Part shown: positions 27,783 through 40,929 of the stretch, in pieces | Position numbering within the stretch: the stretch's first letter is position 1 | Layout: each line of letters begins with the position of its first letter | Source: Exobasidium rhododendri | Lineage: Eukaryota > Basidiomycota > Exobasidiomycetes > Exobasidiales > Exobasidiaceae | NCBI GenBank assembly: GCA_026210745.1 | Contig: CP110632.1 | Coordinates: 3,223,001-3,287,000, forward strand | Length of the DNA: 64,000 bases | Direction of reading: 5' to 3' | Position numbers and translations under genes: made by a program | Notes under the pieces: generated by a model | Seen by the model: the letters and a program-made list of their open reading frames with translations, nothing else | Database searches by the model: none | What the model was told of the DNA's origin: nothing

Positions 27783-30700
27783 ATGACGGTTGCAGCGGCA
27801 GAGGCAGCAAAGGGACCCTCCACAAAAAGGGAAGCATTTGAACTTGATGAGGTGAGTCTGAATGTCCTAGATACAGAATACGAACCTGACCGTGGCCATC
27901 CTCTTCACAGGCAAGACTAGCGTCGGCAGTAGCTTCTGAACAGGGAGAGGTATATATCTTGCAATGGCTTTCCAAGGTCGAGAGCAGCATCAAAGCTACA
28001 GAACAGGCTGAATTACTTCAATTTCAGTCGAGACTAGAAGCTTCTCTCTTAAAGCTTGTCTATCCTGTTCATGTGTCAGAAGAAATTACCAGCTCAACTA
28101 CCTCTCAGCCGCAGTCTAGCTCTCCTATTTCTCATGGCATTCCTCATCTCGGACGGCCGTCTCGACACTTGATCGCTCGTTGTCTCGTGTTACTTTTTCA
28201 GAAGGGCGAGTCGAAGAGCTTGTTCGATGTCATTCAGTTTCTTATGCGCACGGCAGGAGAAGAGACAAAGGGCAAGATTATTCCCCAAAAGGAGGCGAAG
28301 GCGGGGTCGCTCTATATTGCGGGAGAAATCTTTTTGGAACACGGACATAATGTCATGTCACAGTTTGTTGACCTGACGTTCTTGTGTCAGCGAATCTTCA
28401 AGAATTCATCGCACTCCGTCTTGGTGCGCTTTCATGCCCTCCTCTGCCTTTCGAAAGTGATAGTATCGGGTGGCAGGAGCTTGAATGATCAACCCGCAAA
28501 AGAAATCATCAAATCGTTGAAGCAAGGCCTGGCTGACGGGGCAGGAGCAGTAGCTCGAGGGTGTGCAGATTGTTTGTTTGCGCTGCTCAATCAGACCAAT
28601 TTTCTCTCAAATCGAGCGGAGATCGAGCAGATCGTAATTATTGGTATCAAAAATCTGGACACTGCCGATTTTGTGACGATGCGCTCCATCTCGCGCCTGC
28701 TTGCTTCTCTCTTGGCTCATACACAAAAGGAAGGCCTTCTAGCGCCACCTCAACCTTCAAAGAAGAAGAAGAAGAAAGATGGTCAAGAGGACGACTCTGA
28801 CGATGAAGCAGGCCCTTCTACCCCTTCGGGAAATGCACCTCAAGGTTTTCATCGGACTCTTATGACACCAAAAGTGATGTTCGAACAGCTTTCCTATCCC
28901 TTCCTACGACTGTCCACTTCGAAACGAGGACGGGGTGCAATCCTGGACGTTTATGCAACGCTTTTGCAAGAACTTGGAGCCGATTGGGTGCGAAATCACT
29001 ATGAGATGGTCCTCAAGCATCTTATTGATGACATTCCCAACCATACTCGTGGCATGTCGACTCGAGCCGAAGTGTTGAGCGTACGAATAGGAGTTGGCAT
29101 CATTTTACGAAAGGTGATTGGCGAAAGAATGCTGGGTGAAAATGCTCAAGTAGGCGCTATACAAGAAATTTCGACGTCTTTCCTCAAACGATGGCCTGTC
29201 CTCATGCCTGGCCAGCATCCGCCAAGCAAGCACTCCCTCGTCTTGGCCTTCAACGAAACCGCTGGCTTACTCACGCAACTGGGTAGCGCGCCTTCTCAAG
29301 TATTGGACGCTTTACATGAACCTCTTCTTCGATGCTTGGCCCACCCCAGCCATTCTGTCCAAGTAAGCGCTGCTTGGTGCTTACGAACACTTTGCCTCAT
29401 CAGTCCTCTCCATCTCATGAGTACTATAGAGGGTATCCTCACCAAATTGACCAGGGATATTGCATCTCTGACGGGTGCCGGGGATCGTGGTGGAGCGGAT
29501 TTACCAAAGAGAACAACGGGACACGCTCGAGGTCTTGCCGCCCTCATCAGCGTCATTCCATACAGGCCACTCTATGCTTCCTTTGAAGTGACCGACAGAG
29601 TGCTGGACATGGCGTTTGAATTACTCAAGCATAGTGCAGACCATAATTTGGCCATTTCTGCCGTCGAGATTCAGGTAGCTTGGACGTTGATTGGTTCGCT
29701 GATGTCTTTAGGTCCCAATTTTGCTCGAGGTTGGCTCAATCAGTTCCTCAACATGTGGCGGAGCGCTCTTCCCAAACCAGCAGATACGAACGGTGCATCT
29801 AACCATCGATCAGAGAAAGAGTGGGGCTTCTTGCTCCATGTTCGAGAATGTACTCTGGGTTCCATTTACTCTTTTCTCATTCACAATGGATCAGCGCTCG
29901 TGACATTGGACACGGCCAAAAGGGTCATCACGCTCTTGAGCAACAGTCTGAACTTTGTGAACGGGTTCAGTGCACTTCACCCTCATATTGCACAGGAGCA
30001 GGTTCCTGGAGCAGAACGAAATTCGCTTACGCTACTGGATCGAGAACACATGGTTCGTCGAAGGGTCTTCCAGTGCTTCTCGAAGCTAGCAATGAGCTCT
30101 GCTCTTGAGCCACTTCAGGAGAGCCTGATCGCAGCAGCCATTCGGAACTTTGCCGAGCCAGATCGATATGTAGGTAGCGCAGCTCAGGCTGCCATTGCGG
30201 CAAGCTCTGGCAACTTCACTAGTATTTGGGACATGTCGGATGGATATGCATTTGGAGTGACAAGCCTGCAGAGAGACGGGGAGTGCTTTGTGGCCCTTCA
30301 AGGTCGTCAAGCCGCACGGCCGACGCAGTTGGATCTGCTGAATCGAGACAACATAGAGGAAGAGTTCGACGCATTGCAGAGGAGGCCAATCATGTTGGCA
30401 GCCGAACACGATCCACTCGTACTCTACACCACCATTCTTGATGACGTTTCCCTCCTACCACCACCCCCTGCTACCGCTGCCGTAGATGCTTCTTTGGAGG
30501 TCTTTTCCGCTCTGATACCCTTTCAAAGAAGAGACGTACAGATTTCTGCATTCGAGACGATCCTCCACTTCAGCAGAAGCTCCAAGCTGGAAAAGAATCC
30601 AGGTAGAAGAATGGCTATCCAGGCGAACGCATGTACTGCTGTACTTGGTACACTACGCACAGCCATGCAAAGCGAGAATCGTAGGAATGCAGCAGGTTTC

Positions 30701-33700
30701 AACAACGATCGATTGACAACAGCACTGCGAGAATTGCTAAAGGACGCACTTTTGCAAGGCGATTCTTCCTTGCGTCGTACGGCTAGTGAAGCTTTCGGAC
30801 GGCTAGCGGCTATCTCCGGTTCTCACGCCATGTCGAGTCAAGTTCAGTTCTTGGTAGATCAGGTAGTGACGAATCGAGATCCCGATGCTAGAGCAGGTTG
30901 TGCTCTGGCTTTCGGTGCCGTGTACAGCGAAGTAGGAGGTCTAGCCGCGGGACCGTTGACGAAGACGGTCGTGGACATCCTGATGTCGCTATCGAACGAT
31001 CCACATCCTATTGTCCACTTTTCAGCACTCGAAGCGCTTCGTATGGTCGTAGATGCGGCAAGTCTTAGCTATAGTCCGTATGTGGCGAGTACGTTGGGTA
31101 TGTTGGTGAAGCTATACATGTTCAGCACCCATGAGCCGGAAGGTGGTAGTGCTGGTTCTGTCAATCTTCGAGCAGATCTGCCGGCGAACCAAGCGATCTG
31201 TCGAGTGATTAGCGCATTGGTGGGTGTGCTGGGACCAGACCTGCAAGATTCGGCGAAGGTGCGGACATTGATACTAGTCCTACTGATGGAGCTGTCTACG
31301 GAGCCGGATGTAGGCGTGATTGTGGAAGCGACAAAGGCATTGCAACATTTTGCCCTCTTTGCATCTGAGCATCTGGACTTGGTGGCGTACATCAATTCTC
31401 TACGAACACATCTAAAAAGCAAACAGAGACCGCTCAAGATCGCTGCTATTAATGGGTTCTATCAGTTGATTCAACGTCATGCACTGATGATCAGTAAATT
31501 GGGTGGAAACGCCCTAGTGGAAGATCTGTTTGCTCAACTGGACGGTGATGCTGCCACGGAAGGCGTTCGACAAGTATTGAAGAATTGGTTGAGACAGACT
31601 GCTGACTTGAGCCCTTGCGGTTGGATTGACTTGTGTCAAGGCATCATGAGCAGGGTTTCCACTATTGCTTTGCCTGTCACTACTACTTCCGCAACAAAAG
31701 CCGAAGGTAGCAAGGCTTCAGGCATCCTGCAGGATGAGGAAGTTGCCACGATCGATTTGGGTGAAGAGAGTCAAGGCAAAAGTTCACAAGCGCAACAGAG
31801 CAGGTGGAGAACGCAGTTGTTTGCACTGGAGTGTTTGCATGAAGTCTTTGTCAGTGTGTACAAGTCGGGGAAGATGGAACACTTTGACACACCAAAGAAT
31901 CATCAAGTCGGCAGGCAAGCTCAACAGATGAGCACTAGGGTCGGCGATCTGATTCGAATGGCTTTCACAGCTAGCACAGCGATCAACAGCGAGATACGAC
32001 TGGAAGGCTTGACAGTCTTGCAGGACGTCATTGAATACTTTCGACATGCAAGAGATCCCGACTTCTCTGAAGCGCTTCTTCTTGAGCAACATCAAGCTCC
32101 TATTGCTGCCGCCTTGACGCCTGCATTCACCAGTGACAGTACGCCGGAAGTGGTGGCAAAAGCCGTTCAGGTCTGCGCCGTTTTTGTAGGTTCGGGAGTT
32201 GTGCGAGAGGTGGAGAAGTTAGGCCGAATTCTCAAGCTGCTCACCAAGGCATTTGAAAGCTGTACCGACGCTTCGATGAACAGCCTGGGTGATGTCAAGA
32301 ATCTGACACCAAACGCTACGGCTATGCTGAAGATTGCCGTCTTTACCGCGTGGGGAGAGCTACAGGTGGCCAGTCTTCAGCAACCTTACCTGGTCAACGT
32401 CATGAAGCCTCAAGTTGCCTCTTTGACACCTTTGTGGATTGCCAGTTTGACTGAATTTGCCCGCTTACGAGCCGATCCAGACGGTTCCAATAGTATTGCT
32501 TTGCCTACAACTGGACTGGAGACACCGTTTGCTGGTCTTGTTCGTGATGTCCTCATGCCTCATTACGAGCAATCTTGGCACACAATGTTACACGCCATCG
32601 CCGTCTTGATGAGTCAAGGCGATAAGAGCATCGTCAAGGCAATGAATGGTGAAACAAGCAATTCCTCCAACGGTGCCACTACAACAAGATCGTCCGACAA
32701 GCCAGCTCTGTTCTTCTTTGCTCTCTATGGCTTATCCTTTGAAGCATTGGCCAAGAACGTGGGGACCTTGCGCAATGCTCACATTTCGTTGATTACTTTG
32801 CTCGCGCTTCGGTATCTCTGCACCCCTCAATATGCAGGATCCGCTCTGCAAGATGACACATTCTTTTCTGAACTATTTCATCTCTTCTATCGAGTCATAA
32901 TGATGGATCCGACAGTTGCGGTTCAAGTGAGAACGATTGAAGTTGTTGCAGAAATCATCTCCAGCTATGGAATGCAACTTCTGGACAAAGAAAACGAATT
33001 GAATGCTCTTTTACCACCCAAAGCCAAGTTGACGACAAGCTTGCAGCTGATCATGTTCACCATGGAGAAGGCAAGAGGAGGAGTGACGCCGTCAAATGTG
33101 GCAGAGAAGGCTATCTTGCTTCGAACCTGCTGTTCCACTTTACTCGATTCTATGCCACTACTCGGCAATGCACAACAAGAGCACCTCTTCATCGCTGTCT
33201 TTTTCAGTTATGCAGAACTACTTCGAGATGAGTCGAGTGAAGTAGACTTGGTAGGACCAACGCTAGGATCCCTTCGAGAGTTGTGCATTCGCTCCGCGCA
33301 AGTCTCTGGCGAAGCTTTGCAAAGAAGCCTTCACGGCTTTCTTTCTGCTAGTCTTCAAACGATTGATGAGATGAGAGCTCGATCGGGTCGAGTGGTGACG
33401 AACAAGATCAAGAATAACATGCTTGCCATCGTAGTCATGATCACCTCTCTGCCCCGTGACTTTCGGGTGAGTAAATCAGTCTTGGAGCAATTCTCTTTCC
33501 AAGTCGTTCAACGATTGAATGTGCCTGTTATGGAAGGAGATGGTGTGGATGCAGAAGGGGAGGTCGCCTCGGTGGAGATCGCCATGACATCTATAAATTG
33601 TCTCAAGACAATCTTCTTAGCTGCTTCGCGGCTGGCGAATCCCAATTTGCTGTTCTGCGTAGGTCAAATGTTGCCTCTTGTCGTCGCATTGCTTGTCAAG

Positions 33701-34156
33701 GCAAATCGTAAAGGAAGCAAACGAAATAGAAGATCTACACGCGTCTTGGAAGAACTCCTCAAGACTGTAGGATCAGTGTGTAGTGTAGCTCAAGATGACA
33801 GATTGAGAGCTCGATTGATTGGTATCGTGATGCCTACACTCATGCTGTACGTTGACAATGTGGTTCAAGAGGGAGGAGGAGACGGGGAGAAAGACGCAGA
33901 AGAAGAAGAAGAAGGAAAAGAAGAGGAAGAACGTCAACAGGAGACCCTTTCTACGCTCGTCATTCTCGAGATTCTGACCATCGCCAGTCAACATTCCGTC
34001 GCCTTTCGCGAAGTCGTATCACTTTTGGACTCGCGAGATCGTCAATTGATCGAAAACAGCATACGGGCAGCTGTCGCTTCTAGTCGGGGCCTTGAAAAGC
34101 AAGAAGCACCAGCACGGCAAGAAGCAAAAAAGATTGCTCTTAAATCGTTTGGATGA
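27783..34156 (+). CDS. LAA1: LAA1/HEATR5-like AP-1 accessory HEAT-repeat protein
   Basis: Exon 1 (27783-27851) encodes 23 residues. A 59-bp intron (27852-27910) leads into one long exon (27911-34156), giving 2,104 residues against about 2,014 for yeast Laa1. The product is alpha-helical throughout, with HEAT-type repeats such as LLRCLAHPSHSVQVSAAWCL and RALEALRMV-like helices. The N-terminal HEATR5 features are VYILQWLSKVESSIK and SLYIAGEIFLEHGHNVMSQF. A Lys patch followed by acidic residues (KKKKKKDGQEDDSDDE, about residue 283) and a highly acidic tract near the C-terminus (EEEEEGKEEEE) are low complexity. The family binds the clathrin adaptor AP-1 and aids Golgi-endosome sorting. Intron placement is inferred; the exon 1 ATG is the only start giving a complete N-terminus. 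Confidence 0.85.
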
Positions 34157-34383
34157 TGGGAAAAGCGAGCGCACTTTGCCTCTGACACCTTTCCGACAGG
34201 TGTTGATAGAAGTCACTATTGTTGTTGAAAACTCACCTTTTACATTATTTGTATAATATAACACTAGTCGCCTTTGCCGCCGCTAAATTTGTAATACGCT
34301 GTCCATGAATTGTTATTGATAAATACAACAAGTGAGATCGCTATGCTAGCAAATTACGCCTCAGAACATAAAGAGTGTTTGAA

Positions 34384-34395
34384 GGGGGGGGGGGG
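34384..34395 (+). repeat. Homopolymer run of 12 G
   Basis: Twelve consecutive G residues lie about 230 bp after the LAA1 stop codon. They are prone to slippage and sequencing error. Confidence 0.8.
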
Positions 34396-35575
34396 AGAAT
34401 TCTAGGACACTACTCGTCACTTCCCTAAACGACACGGGGGGGATCGCTCTGGAAATAGACCTCTCCAGGTGCCACCCCCGAATCTTCCCTACTTTACTAT
34501 CTCGACACGCTTCTTCTCCATCTTTACCTTCACCATCTCACATCCCCTACACACCTTCTTCTTCCTCATCGTCGCTTACTTCACGTACCCTGCAACCTGG
34601 ACAAGTGGAAGAAAGGTCCCTTCATCAGCCTTTACTCTTCTGTAACTCGTACGATACAAGTAAAGTCCTTCCGAATTTCAAAATCAGCCCACTCAATTCG
34701 AAGTCCCCCACCACTAAGCCAAAGCAAGCTCTTACGCCTTCTCCCGTTGATCAACTTGCGCTCGCCAAGAGCGCGCGGCCAGGGAAAACATTGCTCGCTG
34801 AACAATTGCGGCAGCGCTGGTAAAAGCATACACGATCGACGACCTCGTCATCACCATCACCAATTCACACCACCCTTTGTTCTTTCAGCCCAGCTTGCGC
34901 GGCTCGGATTTGTTTGGGACATCTCGTGCGGCTTTTTAATCGCGCCCGCGTGTTTGCGATATTTCACTTACGCCTACGCCGACGCCGATTAGTACTTGGG
35001 GACTCTGGGCGGCATTACAGAGTCATTGGATAAACTGCCACACTTTTCTTCCTTGATCCTCCCTATCTTCGTACCGATCGATACTGCTGCAGCTTCTGCA
35101 CCGCGCTCTCTTTCACCCTCGCTCTGCTTCAACGTCTTGCCCCGGTCTCCCGATTGGTGATATCTGTGTCTTTTCAACTGCAGCCAAGTCTTTTCGCCCA
35201 AGACGATATCTTCAGTAGCTGGAAACGGACCTTTTTGAAAAGCAGAGGCCCTCTATCATTTCACCGGTTTCCGAGACTGTTCACAAATTCATCGCCCGGC
35301 TCGCTCACTGCTCAAGGTCTTGACGGGAAACAGAAAAAGAAGGGTGGGTCAACGTACAGCAAGGGCGCAACAGCAGCATCAGCAAGGAAAGCAATAAATT
35401 CCGACACAGTGACAGGCACATCAAGACGTGCCCTTGCGCAACCGTGTGCTCTCCCATATATTGAGCTCCCGCTATTCCTCGGGTCTCGCAGATACATAGT
35501 TGTTTCATCATTCAAGTGCTCAGCTTGTGAGTACATTTGGAACAATAGCGAAATTGCCCTCAAAGCTCGCATGAG

Positions 35576-35586
35576 CCCCCCCCCCC
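35576..35586 (+). repeat. Homopolymer run of 11 C followed by 6 T
   Basis: Eleven C then six T lie 225 bp upstream of the start of the unrecognised gene, in its likely promoter or leader. Confidence 0.8.
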
Positions 35587-35810
35587 TTTTTTGAACAATC
35601 AAGAGAGGGGTCCAAGCAGTTTCAGGATGTGACGAGCATCACGATAGCATAAATACTGACTGGCATCATCTTTCCTTTTATACCCACTCATCGTCTCCCG
35701 TCCCCCACCCCTCCGGCCTTCCTTGCTTTTATATACGGAACTGCTTTACTTCTTCTCTTTCACTTATCCTCCTGCGTGCAGAAGTGCGTATTTCAAGACG
35801 CACTCTCCGC

Positions 35811-37763
35811 ATGGCAACTACACAAGCTCACCCTGCTGCAAGTAGGCCTGCTTCATCCTCTACATCTGCCTCCTTTCAAGGAAAGAGATCTCGAGCTCAC
35901 CTGCAAGGCGACGAAGCCAAAAGTCTGCCTCGCTCTCAGTTGAAGGTGATGGACGATCGCAAAAACAGACTGGAAGCGGATGAAAACAAGGCCAGCCAAA
36001 GCCACAACGTTTCGTAAGTGTTCTCATCAATCTTGTTAGCTTCTTTGTTGCTGAGTTGACGCTGACTTGACTGTTCCTCGTCTCATTATCTGCGCTTTAG
36101 CCATTCTCCCCCGCCTTCACGATCAAACGTGACGACTCGTGAAGAAGACCAGCAGCCAAGTTCAACCGCGCGATCATCCCGAGCTTTGTCTGGAAACGGA
36201 CACGCATCTCCTCGTACTCAATTGCCGTCTTTCACAAATCTAACTTCAAGAGTCGGAGAGGAAGAAGCAATGGGAGGAAAGCGAAGGAGACTAGAAGGAG
36301 GTGATGGCTCAAGGGCAGCGAATGGTAGAGACTCTGGTCGACCATATTCTTCCCCTCATCAAGAGTACGACGAGGAAGAAGAGAGACAGTATCGTCGCGA
36401 CATGCATGTCAGGCAACCATCTTTGACGAGGAAGGGACGCAATGGCCAGAATTATTCTCCTCCCCAACGTGAGGAAGAGTATGAGTCAACAGCACCACCG
36501 CCTCTGCCTCAACCTCAAGCTTCATCAGAAAGAAGGCACTCGTTGATAGGTGAGGATGACCTCGAGTCAAACGTACCCTTGGCTCGCCGTAGAGGGGATG
36601 CGGCGCATGCGAAGGCTAGTCGTCTGCATATCGACACTGGATCAAGTGAAGCCAGCGGCGGTTTTGAAGCAGCCGCTGCAGCCGCTTCTCATCGAAAGTC
36701 CTTGTCATCCGTTCCGTCGCATGGTTTCGCAAAGAGTGCCCCACCTTACAAGATGACGTTCAACGATCGTGAAGGACCTTCTTCCACCTTTGACCCAAGG
36801 GAAATTCCTTCTCAGAGGGGTTACGGGAATGGAACCTCACACCCAAGTCACCCCTACTATCCCGGTCCTTATGTACTCCATCGCAAAGAAGCTGGACAAG
36901 ACACTGCCAATTTCAACGATGCAAGTCCAACGCAGTCGAGGCGTCTAGAGATGAATGTGCCAAGTCAATACGGTGGTGTTGTTGGCGGTCTTCAACAGCA
37001 ACAGCCTCAAAGCCTGGTAAACGTTCCTCAGTCTGCTCGACATGGCGTCAATACCCCGCTGACTGCGATTCGCAACAATGCGTTTGTTCCTCAAACTGCT
37101 ACTCTGCCTTCACCTGCTTATCACACCACTCAATTCATGAGGTCGCATCCAGCAGCAGGTGCAACCACGAATAGTATGAACCCCGGCCACGATCCAAGAA
37201 TGGCCGCTGTGGTTGGATCGAATGCTGTTCCAAAGACGGCTGGTCTGAATCCGCCTCCCACTGCTAGGCTTCCCGAGCACCTCCGATCGCCGCCCTCCAG
37301 CAAGACGCAATTCCTTTCGTTGTTCTCTAACTTTTACGACAGCCTGATCGATAGTAGAACGCTGAAAGCAACGTTGGAGGATCAGGTGAGAAGGTCAAAC
37401 ACACTCCTTCAGACACTGCAAAAGAGTAGCAGAGTACTCGAGTTGACTGTCGATCGTAGAATGAGAGAAGAGCGAAATTTATGGGAAGCCAAAGTGAAAG
37501 CTTTAGAGGAAAGATTCGTCCGATTGGAGAAGCAAGTAGGCACTCCTTTGGAGGCAGGGGAGAGTTCAAACTTGGCACCAAGACCAGTCTTACCTGAAAT
37601 ATCGAGTCCGACCGGCAAAGAGGAAGCAGAGAAAGCGTCACCAAAAGCCAGAGAGGCCGCTAGCAGGAGTCGGAGTAGAAGTAATAGCAGCAGTGCCAGC
37701 AAGAAGAGGAGCGCAGTCGAATCAGAAGATGTGGACGAGCTGATGAACAACGATGACCAGTGA
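35811..37763 (+). CDS. Unrecognised disordered protein with C-terminal coiled coil and RS-rich tail
   Basis: Two exons (35811-36013 and 36101-37763) give 621 residues. I do not recognise the family. Most of the chain is Ser/Pro/Gln-rich and disordered, with a possible nuclear signal GGKRRRLEGG in the N-terminal third. One segment stands out as ordered: SSKTQFLSLFSNFYDSLIDS (about residues 466-485) continues into a coiled coil (LEDQVRRSNTLLQTLQKSS, then RRMREERNLWEAKVKALEERF, to about 545). The tail is Arg/Ser-rich (SRSRSRSNSSSASKKR) and ends with acidic residues. This looks like a nuclear regulatory or scaffold protein, which is inference. The intron keeps frame (TC|C at the junction), and the start ATG is the first in its frame after a long leader. 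Confidence 0.72.
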
Positions 37764-39047
37764 AGCAACAATAGAAGACGGGGTAAGACAAATATAGAGA
37801 AGACGACTCGACCCTCTTTCTTACGACATTGAAATCCTGCCTGGAGCTCCCTTCTTGCGCGCTCACTTGGCCCACCACCTTCCTTGCACCCGTAACACAT
37901 CACACCATTCCCCTCTTCTTCTTATCTTTCTTTTTCTTCTCCCTCTCCACTCCTCTCTTCCTTGCCCCCTCCCCCCAAATCTTATGTCCCAGATTCTTGG
38001 CTTGCGTATCTTTCTAGTGGTTGTATGTAATGAGAATAAATCGTAATGAGTGTGTATCATGTGGAACATGACACGAAGGCCACATTAGTCCCGCATGGAA
38101 CAGCTCTTTCACACGCTCTTTAGATAGAAGTAAAGACACACTTTGTGTCCCTCTTCGGCATTTAAAGGGCCTGTCGGCTTTTGGCACCTATCGTCGAGGA
38201 TGGCGAAAGAAAAATGATCGTTTCTCTTAGATCACTACCTGTCAACGTGCTTGCCCAGCTGAGTCTTGAAATCAGACGATAAGAAAGTTTCCTTACATTC
38301 GTCCCTCCTCTCACTTTCCTCTCTCACTTTCCCACCTTCAGGATGGGCAAAGTGATGCGATTTATTTTCACCTGCACATTAAATCCATTTGTTATGAAAG
38401 GCTGAAAATAAGCTTACGTCAAAGATCTTTCCACTCTCTCTCCCTCTCCCTCGCTCTGCTTCACCTCAAGGGGTCAAAGCTTCTGCTCTTCAGCAGATTA
38501 ACAATTGTCCTTTCACGTTCGCGTGCTGCTCTTTCTGTGTATCTATAGATGCTTTACTACAGCAAGCATCCTTGCGGGGTGTCGTTCGTATCTTTGCTTT
38601 GAAGCGCGAGCAGATCGAATCGGAGGGCAACGAATGGGGCATGTCGTCTGCCTCACCTTATCGATTATCGAGCGTACTAGGGCGGTCTTCTCGACACACA
38701 TGTGAAAAACGCATCGCGATCCCACTTTCTGTGATGCTCCGACAGCGAGTGGGTGTGTGGGTGTAGGCCCGCCTGACACTTTTGGTCATACACGTCCTAT
38801 AACGCTCTCGACACTTCTTTACCCCACTTTTCCGATTGGCCGTTGGGGAACAGATAGCAAGCAAGAAGTGGACCGCGAGGAAATATGGCCGGAAAAGAAT
38901 TTAACTTTTCTAGACGTAGAAAAGGAGTCATCGCCCAGGACGGAGGCTAATACGCCGAATCGGGCGGTCAACTTGAGATAGGGGTGGGGTGACTTGTCAG
39001 ACCTCCCTCATACATGTGAGAGCTTCTAGACCTCAAAGCGTCTTATC

Positions 39048-39086
39048 GCTCTCTCTCTCTCTCTTTCTCTCTTTCTCTCTTTCTTC
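39048..39086 (+). repeat. (CT)n/(CTTT)n pyrimidine microsatellite
   Basis: A nearly pure CT dinucleotide run with interspersed TTT lies in the long region upstream of creA. Confidence 0.75.
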
Positions 39087-40722
39087 TGCACTCGCTTGTG
39101 TCTATCTATACAACGAGGGAGAATATTGAGTCGGCAGCAAATCGATAGCAGGTCGCATTCGTAGGTGTGAGATATGCCAGCTGGCATGGCTGACTCGGTC
39201 GGAATAAAGGGCTAAAGGACCTTTCTTGAGTTTGCTGTCTGCTTTTGTCTATAGAAGCATGTCATTATCCACCGATCTTGTAACAATGCATGGGAAAAAG
39301 GAGGGGAAATGGCGGGGCGTGGTCTAGATTCCCTTGCTCAAGAATGGGGTAGACGTTAATAAAGTTCACACTTAGCGTGCTCCTACTTAGTGATGCGGGA
39401 CATGTAAAAGTATAGTAAGGATATACGTGCGCTTATTCGCTGTATTATTTGCCTCCCCCCCCGTGTCAAGCAGAGCATCAGATATACATAGTACCGTATT
39501 ACTTACCAGGACTATGTCGGAATTTCCTATCTCTCCGCGAGTTCCGATCACTTACTTACGAGAGATAAGATGTCTCTATATATGAATAGTATATTGGACA
39601 CATAGCAGATCATCCCCTCCCCCTCTTTTCCCCTCCTCTCGGATACGACACGTCTACTAGTGGCGTATTTATAAACGAAAATCAGTCCCGCTATTCGCCT
39701 CCCCCCTTTTTCCCTTTCCTTCCATCAATGTCTTTAAGTTTCCTTTTTCTTTGTGTTGTAATTCTTCATTTTAAAACAGATATATAATGTCACACTATAG
39801 GAAGAACGTTTAATAGAAAACTTCGTAGCGTAGCCTGACACTGCACTTGTGCCCTGACCCCACGCAAGGTCGGAAGTTGTCCGGGGGGTTTTCTTCCTCC
39901 CTTTTACGCGCTGCCAATTTGCCGGCATACTGGTCCCACCACCCATAGCGTCCAGTTTTAGCTAGGCAGCTTTCAGGCCAAGATTTAGAGAGAAACAAAA
40001 GGCCCGGCGTCGAAAATTTTAATCCACTGGCGGCTATCTTACCCGCAAATTTCCTCAGCTACCTCTTCGGCTCTCGCCATCATCCACCCTTCCTCTCTAT
40101 ACCGGCCACTACACGCTCGAAAGCGCATAACTACTACGACCACATCACTTGCATCGTGCGCCATCGCAATCACTCGTTCGCCACACGATAGGAAGAAGTC
40201 CTGCCAGCACCGACGAGCTTCCTTCCCGTTTCGAACGTTGGGGTAATCCTGGAGAGAAGTAAAGGCAGATAGCCACAATGTAAGTGGAAGAGAAGATCGT
40301 CGTCAACTTCAGAATTGCCTTCCGTACTTTGACGATGGAGCATTACTATCGGTGCACGAAATATGCTATAGTGCGCAGTGGGGTGTTATGGGCGTTGGCA
40401 GTGATGAAGGGGATGGTGGTGCAGAAAAAAAATCGGGGCCGACTTTGATCCTTCCTTCGAGGTGCATACGCAGTGACAAAAGGCGGAACGGAGAGTAGGC
40501 AGGATGGAGGCACAGGCCGAGACAAAGATATGGCACAGGACTGTTAAAGGACTGCTCCTCCTTCAGTCTTGACGCCTGCTGAAGCTAGTCTTGTCATCTT
40601 CCGTTGACGGCTGTAATCATTGTTTGTCGCAACCCCTGCTGCGCAAGATGCAGTCGGCTTCATTTCCAATTTTGTCCTCCTGCTAGGGGAATCACCCGTC
40701 GCGACTATCGCCCCTGCACCCC

Positions 40723-40929
40723 ATGAATAGAAGTCTCCTCTGGGGCTCCTCTAAGCCACAAAACTATCCGCCAAGAGTGCGAATGTCTTCGCGCCGATCA
40801 GCGGTTGTAAACGGACCCTGCTCGCTGACACGTTTATTTTTTTCCCTCCTTTTTTTACCTTTTTTTACCCTGCGCAGTCTCGATCGGATTAGTATCTTCT
40901 TCTCTGCTGCCTTCGAAGAAGAGAAATAA
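40723..40929 (+). other. Upstream ORF in the creA leader (68 codons)
   Basis: An ATG-initiated frame (MNRSLLWGSSKPQNYPP...) ends 56 bp before the creA ATG and does not overlap it. If transcription starts upstream of 40723, this ORF would be met first by scanning ribosomes. It looks like no known protein. A CTGGGG hexamer (40740-40745, SYGGRG class) lies inside it. Its presence in the mRNA is unknown. Confidence 0.4.

Larger units (their letters stand above)
34157..35810. other. Gene-free region, LAA1 3' side and promoter/leader of the next gene
   Basis: This 1.65-kb stretch has no frame I trust. It contains a 12-G run (34384-34395), a 7-G run (34436-34442), a long pyrimidine-rich stretch (34500-34600) and an 11-C plus 6-T run (35576-35592). 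T-rich and CT-rich sequence leads up to the next start codon, including TATATA at about 35731. Confidence 0.5.

Noticed and set aside
27783..34156. Large HEAT protein as GCN1 or a TOR-family kinase
   Set aside because: No kinase domain and no EF3-like segment are present. Length and N-terminal wording fit LAA1/HEATR5 better.
35154..35594. 146-codon plus-strand frame
   Set aside because: It has no ATG at its start, composition looks random, and it ends in a poly-C/poly-T run. More likely part of the leader of the next gene.
38505..38981. Cluster of short overlapping frames on both strands in the creA upstream gap
   Set aside because: Frames overlap on both strands with random composition. 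No splice-coherent gene model emerged.
40039..40278. 79-codon minus-strand frame upstream of creA
   Set aside because: It starts at TTG, has no recognisable domain, and no neighbouring exons extend it.
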